From contig CAMZMU010000059.1 in assembly GCA_947311845.1 (NCBI GenBank), positions 34,109,777 to 34,173,776 of the forward strand: 64,000 nucleotides of DNA, given 5' to 3'. Position 1 is the first letter of the stretch. Every line of letters starts with the position of its first letter. Source of the DNA: Poa pratensis. Its lineage: Eukaryota > Streptophyta > Magnoliopsida > Poales > Poaceae. Made by a program: the position numbers and the translations under genes. The notes under the pieces were generated by a model that worked only from the letters and a program-made list of their open reading frames with translations, was not told where the DNA came from and ran no database searches. This document shows, in pieces, positions 58,946-64,000 of this stretch.

Positions 58946-59786
58946 CGTCCCTCTCCTTCCTCGCCTGTGGACGGATGCAGCTTCTCACGTCTCCTCTCCT
59001 CCCCTGGCAGCCGCCGTGCCTCTCCGATCCCCGCCGCTTCTCCTCGCCCGGGGGAAGGCTGCAGCTCTCACGTCCTCTCCTCCTTGCCCGATCGCCGCCA
59101 TGCGCTCAAACAAGGGCTCCTGCTCCTCGTCGTCTTCTACTCGCAAAGAACCTCTCACCATCTGACCTGCAGTCCTAGCAGCATGGCGTCGGAGCGTGCG
59201 GGAGACTCCGTCGGGGCCGAAGCTCGAGCCAGAGCTCACGATGCCGCCTCCACCACTGCCCACACATCAAACGAAGGTCGTCTGGGAGGGCAAGCAGCAG
59301 CGGACCGACTACCATCTGTAGGTCGATCTCCTCCTTCCCCAATACTTCTGTACATGTTTTCAAGTCCGGATTGTTTAGCAGATCGAGGGCATCTTAGATT
59401 CTAAATGATGGGGACAAAAGGTTAAAAAATATTAGGTGCTCTGTTTCTGATTTTGGTGTCTAACAAGTGTTTGTTGTTATGCCTATAAGAACCAAATCAG
59501 TGTATTTTCAGATTTCTCATTTGGTCCATGTGAGCTAAAGTAATATATTCAGCTGATTCACGCATCTGCATAAGGTGCTGTGCATCTGGGTCTTCTTCTT
59601 CTTGGTGATTAACTCATATATTTCTGATCCCTTCTTCTATGGATTAAAGTTTTGTATGTATGATATCCATTTCTGTTTATGTACCGCACCAACAAAATCC
59701 TAGATACTAATATCTATTTCTATCGTTTTGCAGGTTAATTTGGCATCTAGGTTACCGGAGTGGCTAATTCGGCTATTCGGCTCGGG
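58946..59786 (+). other. Gene-like GC-rich leader, possible degenerate gene start
   Basis: 58950-59330 is GC-rich with CT-rich leader, ATG in good context at 59183 (MASERAGDSVGAEARARAH) and a following AT-rich stretch resembling an intron, ending tttgcag at 59734. An exon-like piece (59735-59786 plus 60319-60420 after removing the hAT MITE) follows. No frame links these pieces and no domain is recognised. Confidence 0.3.
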
Positions 59787-60310
59787 TAGGCCTGGAATTC
59801 GAGCCGAGCCGAGCGAGCTCGGCTCGACTCGCTTGAACTCGCTCAACTGACGAGTCGAGCCGAGCTCGACTCGTTAAACAAACGAGTTTAGAAATGAAAC
59901 TTGGCTCGACTCGGTAAAATCGCGAGTAGCTCGTTTAACTCGCTCAAATAAAAAATATAATTTTTTTAATATATTAGTGTCAAACTATTAATATTTTTGC
60001 ACCGATAATGGTGTAAAGGTTTTATATTTGAGCATTGATCTACATTGTAGAAAGATCATCATTGTTGTATTTCAGAATTAGTAGGAAAATTGCTTGTTCT
60101 TTTCTATGCGCGCATGTTTGAACACTTAGAATGGGTTAAACGAGTTATCGAGTTACTCACGAGCTACTCACGAGTAGCTTGGTCAACAAACGAGTTCAGA
60201 AATGAAACTTGGCTCGGCTCGGCTCGTTAGCCACCGAGTTCGAGTCGAACCAAGCCGAGTCACGAGCTACTCGTTTAACTCACGAGTTTCGAGTTCTAAT
60301 TCCAGCCCTA
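59787..60310. mobile_element. Non-autonomous hAT element (524 bp)
   Basis: Ends taggcctggaattcgag and its near-complement (gttctaattccagccct), flanked by the perfect 8-bp duplication ggctcggg (59779-59786 and 60311-60318), diagnostic of hAT. Both ends carry dense CGAGC/GAGCC clusters, the same subterminal style as at 22540-22713. It has no transposase. Confidence 0.92.
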
Positions 60311-60318
60311 GGCTCGGG

Positions 60319-62462
60319 GATGGTTACCTTCGAAAGTTGCACGTCAGTTCTCTCCAATCTCCGGTGCTTCGCGACTTTGTATTTGCCCAGAATGAAAATT
60401 GCAAGCATTTGCCTCCTAGGTATTGCAAGGTATTAGTGATGTTCCACATAGAGGGCTAAAGAATATGATTTGGATTGTTGTTGTAAATCGCTATCTCGTA
60501 AGATACTTTACTTTACTTGAATTTTGCATCTACTGGAATGATGTGTTGTCCTCATATTAGGACCTTCGAAACAAACGAAAAAGATCAGGTTATGTCAACA
60601 TACGATTGTTGCATCAGTTTTTCCAGTTTATGAATTTCTGTAATTTTTATAATACTTTGCGACTCAGCTTTTGAAGAGTGCGCCGATTGCAAGGGTTTTC
60701 ATACTAGCTGTTGCAAAGGTATTGGTGGTGTTCTACACCCACTGCTGCAGAGCATGTCTCAAGTGATCTTTCCTGCTAATTTAAAGAACAATGTGTTTCA
60801 AAGGTACTACTGACGCTCCACGTCCATTGCTCCACAACTGCAAAGCATGCCTCCGGTGATTTTTCATGATAATCTAAAGTACAACAATTTGTTCGGCAGA
60901 GAATTATTATGGGGCTATGATTTTCTAAACACTTGAGTCATTATTTCATTGCGGTTTCCGGCTTATGAAATTGTGAGACTGTTAAAAAATTCAATTATTT
61001 CATTGCGGTTTCAGGCTTATGAAATTGTGAGACTGTTACAAAATTCAGGGAGTATCTGTGGTTATTCTCAGTGTATCAATTGTGAGACTGTTAAAAAATT
61101 CAGGGAGTATCTATGGTTATTCGCAGTGTATCCTACACCACCTACAAAAACTGGCGTTGCAAAGAAGCAGTATTTTTTTTTATTTTCCTGGAGGTGATCA
61201 TATAGTTTTATTGTGCTCATGTCAGTACCCGTTTTGCTCAAACTACCATTTATATTGTGAGGAGCAATTTAGTTTGTCCCTATGAAGTAATACAATGCAT
61301 ATCCACTCTTTTTTAATATGTGAGGTAAGTGTCGTGGTTAGCTGAATATGGCAAAACTCCTCTTAGATGTCGCAACCAGAAGACAAAGATTTGTTCTTCT
61401 GCTGTTCTATCCTCAAGATCCGAAAGAACAAAGTGGTTCTGATGTTGCATAGTTCGTATGTGTTACAGGCTTGCCTTTGCACCTTTTCCTCCAGTCGTGG
61501 AACAACTATGGTGTTCCCCACTTCACCCTGGCAGCACCGTTCCACTTTCTGAGACCAAGCAGCAAAGGCTGATATGGCGAGGACCGAATTTCAGGCTCTC
61601 TGAGACTTCGAAAGTGTTCTTCTGGATTTATTATTGTTCTAGCTACACCAGGATGCAACTGTTCTCCGTCTGGTCTTGCGCTTCTGCCCCACCTCCCACT
61701 GTATAGTCTGGGTGGTAAAACCTGAAGTTCGGTACAATTCAGACTATTGTTGGACTTCTTGGTTCCTGCTTTCTTATGGGTGATGGAATCAAGTAATCGC
61801 CTACCGAAGGTGGCCTAATTACATTTCCTTTTGTGCAATTCCATGGTTGAATGCCATGTTCTTGGTTTGAACATGTTACCTCATATTCTTTCTCATATAT
61901 AAATGTAGGAGATAAGTGAAACATCAATGTGGGCTGAAATATATGCATCTTCTAATGGTGTCACAGTGGCTATTGTTTTGAGGAAAACAAATCAGGTGTT
62001 TTTCTTTGATGACCAATATATATACAGTTTTCTTGAGTGTTAAACCACATCAAAGCTTTGTCAAAAATTGGTTTTCAGTAGCTTAGTCCATACCCCCTAC
62101 AGCGATACTTTTTTTAAAATATTCTGGTGTTGCCACGATTGTGCGATAGTTTCGTTTGGCTGCCACTCTCTACGGGCTCCATGTTCTAATTTTTTTAACT
62201 CGGACTAAGTTCTGAGGTATTCTGCATCAAACCTCATTTGCATGCACATCTAGATTGAAATTATGTTGTCGTGGATATAGGGGCAGTATATATACGGAGC
62301 CTGTGAGTTGGAAATGAACACAAGGTAGTTGGGTTGCTTCAAATTCTGGATTTGCTCTTTTTGCATGCATGGAATGCAAGATACTACCTATGTACTCCCA
62401 CGGTGGATACACTTAGTCATTTATTGCGACTAGGGAACTTATTGATTTGAGGACTAGTCTAT
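60319..62462. other. Spacer with local duplications, no recognised gene
   Basis: Two diverged copies of a block (about 60710-60780 and 60795-60890, sharing aaaggta.t...ccac.gct.ca...gcatg.ct) and the 54-bp tandem repeat at 60941-61130 are seen. Short open frames (for example 61367-61552) match nothing known. Confidence 0.35.
60941..61130. repeat. Overlapping tandem repeats, 54-55 bp period
   Basis: attgtgagactgtta.aaaa starts at 60970, 61024 and 61079. The first two copies also share the upstream cattgcggtttc.ggcttat, and the last two share the downstream gggagtatct.tggttattc. Two staggered duplications explain it. Confidence 0.85.
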
Positions 62463-63291
62463 GTGTTGCTCCGTTCAGAGTCAAGGCTAAATATCCCTAT
62501 TTTTTTTGCATCGTTAACACAATAATAATGAGTCATCATGAATAGTGGTTTCAGTATACGAATGTAAGGCATGTGATTAGTAAGAAAGGGATTACAATTG
62601 GCACCATGGTTACACTGATGGATGAGAGAAAACGTCATGGTCACGCAACTACTGATTCGAGTAGGTTATTAGGATTAGTCGCTTTATTTTAAATTGTTGC
62701 CCTTGAGCGATTCACGAGCTCGACAAGTATTTTCACTCTTAATAATTTATACTACAAATACATCAATTTTTAAAGGAATACTAAACACCTTAAAGCGTAG
62801 GAATTCCCTATGCGCCTAATTGTACCAGTCGGACAAGTGATATTAGCACTTGTTAGCTACGACGCGGAAGAACGTTATGAACTTGAAAATGCTTACTCTT
62901 TCTTGAAAGTAAGCCGGCGTGAGGGAAAATGAACAAAAGAAACATATGTCCCGATGCCTCCTAATCTTAACATGCTCTCGCTACCGAGGAAAGTATACAA
63001 ACATATAGATCAACACCGCAAGATGCATTGTGTTCATAGTTTTGCGACTACATGTTGTAAGCGGTGGGCACATGCATGCTTTTTATATGCCCGACATTAG
63101 ATTCCACCGTGGTGAGTTACGAAAATTTAATTTTCCACCCACTTATGATTTTATGTATCTTTTGCATAGAAAATTTGTTGTATTCTTTGTTTTGTACAAT
63201 GGTGTGCACCTGTTTTCAATGGATGCATCTGAATTTTTTCACAAATAATAACCCTTAACTCTGCGAGCTACACACATGAAAACTCACTTTA
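62463..63291 (-). repeat. Local repeat unit, copy D, inverted
   Basis: Read on the minus strand it follows the order of the other units: gaaaactcac, ccacccacttatg complement, a TATAAA box (63088 region) with accgcttacaac, catgttaagattaggaggc at 62975, then aataaagcgactaat and the cat...gactctgaacgg block. All other copies are in plus orientation. Confidence 0.7.
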
Positions 63292-64000
63292 GTGTAACCG
63301 TGGTACAATATCTAATTGAAAATCACAATTCATGACGACTTGTAATTGTGTTAATGATGCAACAAAAAGGGGGGCCACTTGAGGCATGACTCTGAACAGA
63401 GCAACACATACAGTGAAACAAAGCATTCCACTGAGCAAGAGGCCAAGTTTGGGACATTATTTTCAACGTTCTTGGCATTCATGTGGCCTGTTGCAATAAC
63501 TTGACAAGGGTTAATTCTTGCTTCAGTTGACATGTAATTCCTTCTTTTTGCAGGAAGTTGGACAATTTGTGGATAAACCATGTTCCTTGTGTAATGCGCC
63601 AACCCAAAATACCATGTTACTTTTGGTCCGTGATTTGTGAATTTGTGTTGGTAGACACAATAGCTGGTTGTCTAGTCTCGTGTTCGTGACTAAGGATGAG
63701 GCGCAATAACATAAATTAAATGTGCTACAGTACTGTACTAACACAATAGAGAACTTGTTTTGAAGGTCGTCGACGGACATATATCGAACTAACATGTAAC
63801 AAGGGCGAATACGTGTACGCCCGCACATGCAAATACTTACATCGGTGGTCCAAACAAACATGGCAACCAATGCATTGTTCACAACATAATTTCTAATGCC
63901 TATCTCTCCCTCATGAATGGGTTATAAGTATCATGCTAATCTCTAAACATGCTTGGCATTTTTATTTTTCCACCACAACTTTTGGACCACCCATGTGAGT
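63292..64000 (+). repeat. Local repeat unit, copy D, direct part to window edge
   Basis: From tttagtgtaaccgtgg it returns to plus orientation: gcatgactctgaacagagcaacaca (63385), agcattccactga, cagttgacatgtaa, gtagacacaatagctggttgtc (63650), then the block shared with 55740-55915. The switch from inverted to direct at about 63291 marks an inversion or insertion breakpoint. Confidence 0.7.

Noticed and set aside
1..64000. CRISPR arrays, bacterial operons, rRNA or tRNA genes
   Set aside because: The window is plant nuclear DNA; no regularly spaced direct repeats with unique spacers, and no cloverleaf with A and B boxes or rRNA core sequence was seen.

Overview
The window is plant nuclear DNA from a large, transposon-rich grass genome, most likely Triticeae (wheat, Aegilops, barley or rye). 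This is inferred from the density and nesting of transposable elements, the Stowaway and Tourist MITEs, grass-type Helitron ends, Tat-type and non-autonomous gypsy elements, a cytosolic HSP70 with one intron, and long AT-rich spacers. The species assignment is inference; no database was searched.

Layout. 1-7.2 kb: AT-rich spacer with short tandem duplications, a possible retroposed segment (4.15-4.72 kb), a 245-bp direct repeat, a first copy of a recurring local repeat unit, and one Tourist and one Stowaway MITE inside that copy. 7.8-10.8 kb (minus strand): the only complete, clearly recognisable host gene, a two-exon cytosolic HSP70 with heat-shock elements upstream. Its second exon carries two single-base frame breaks. 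12.4-22.7 kb: a 5'-truncated hAT transposon (RICESLEEPER-type transposase) split by a gypsy-like retrotransposon that has three LTRs, the outermost left one inverted. 23.3-28.8 kb: further copies of the repeat unit, interrupted by a 3.1-kb Helitron that carries four exons of an IST1-like (ESCRT-associated) gene. 28.9-38.0 kb: an old LTR-like fragment split by an 8.1-kb Tat-type gypsy retrotransposon with perfect target-site duplication. 38.1-40.3 kb: another tandem repeat unit (with a Stowaway MITE), split by a LINE that runs 40.3-54.9 kb. The LINE's reverse transcriptase is itself split by a 7.1-kb non-autonomous LTR element. 54.9-64 kb: more repeat-unit pieces, a MITE-like element, a long-inverted-repeat (foldback or Pack-MULE-like) element, a non-autonomous hAT element with 8-bp duplication, degenerate gene-like fragments, and an inverted copy of the repeat unit at the right edge.

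The mobile elements do not form a pathway; they record successive insertions. The locally repeated units (about 1.7-1.9 kb period) are the older substrate and supply empty-site controls that fix the exact ends of the Helitron, the Tourist MITE and the LINE. Target-site duplications: gaatt (three-LTR element), gccat (Tat), agggg (nested element), a 15-bp duplication (LINE), TTA (Tourist), TA (both Stowaways), ggctcggg (hAT MITE).

The two LTRs of the youngest element differ by seven small indels and, by eye, no substitution. With the two one-base breaks in HSP70, this suggests residual indel errors in the sequence, so broken frames here should be read with caution.
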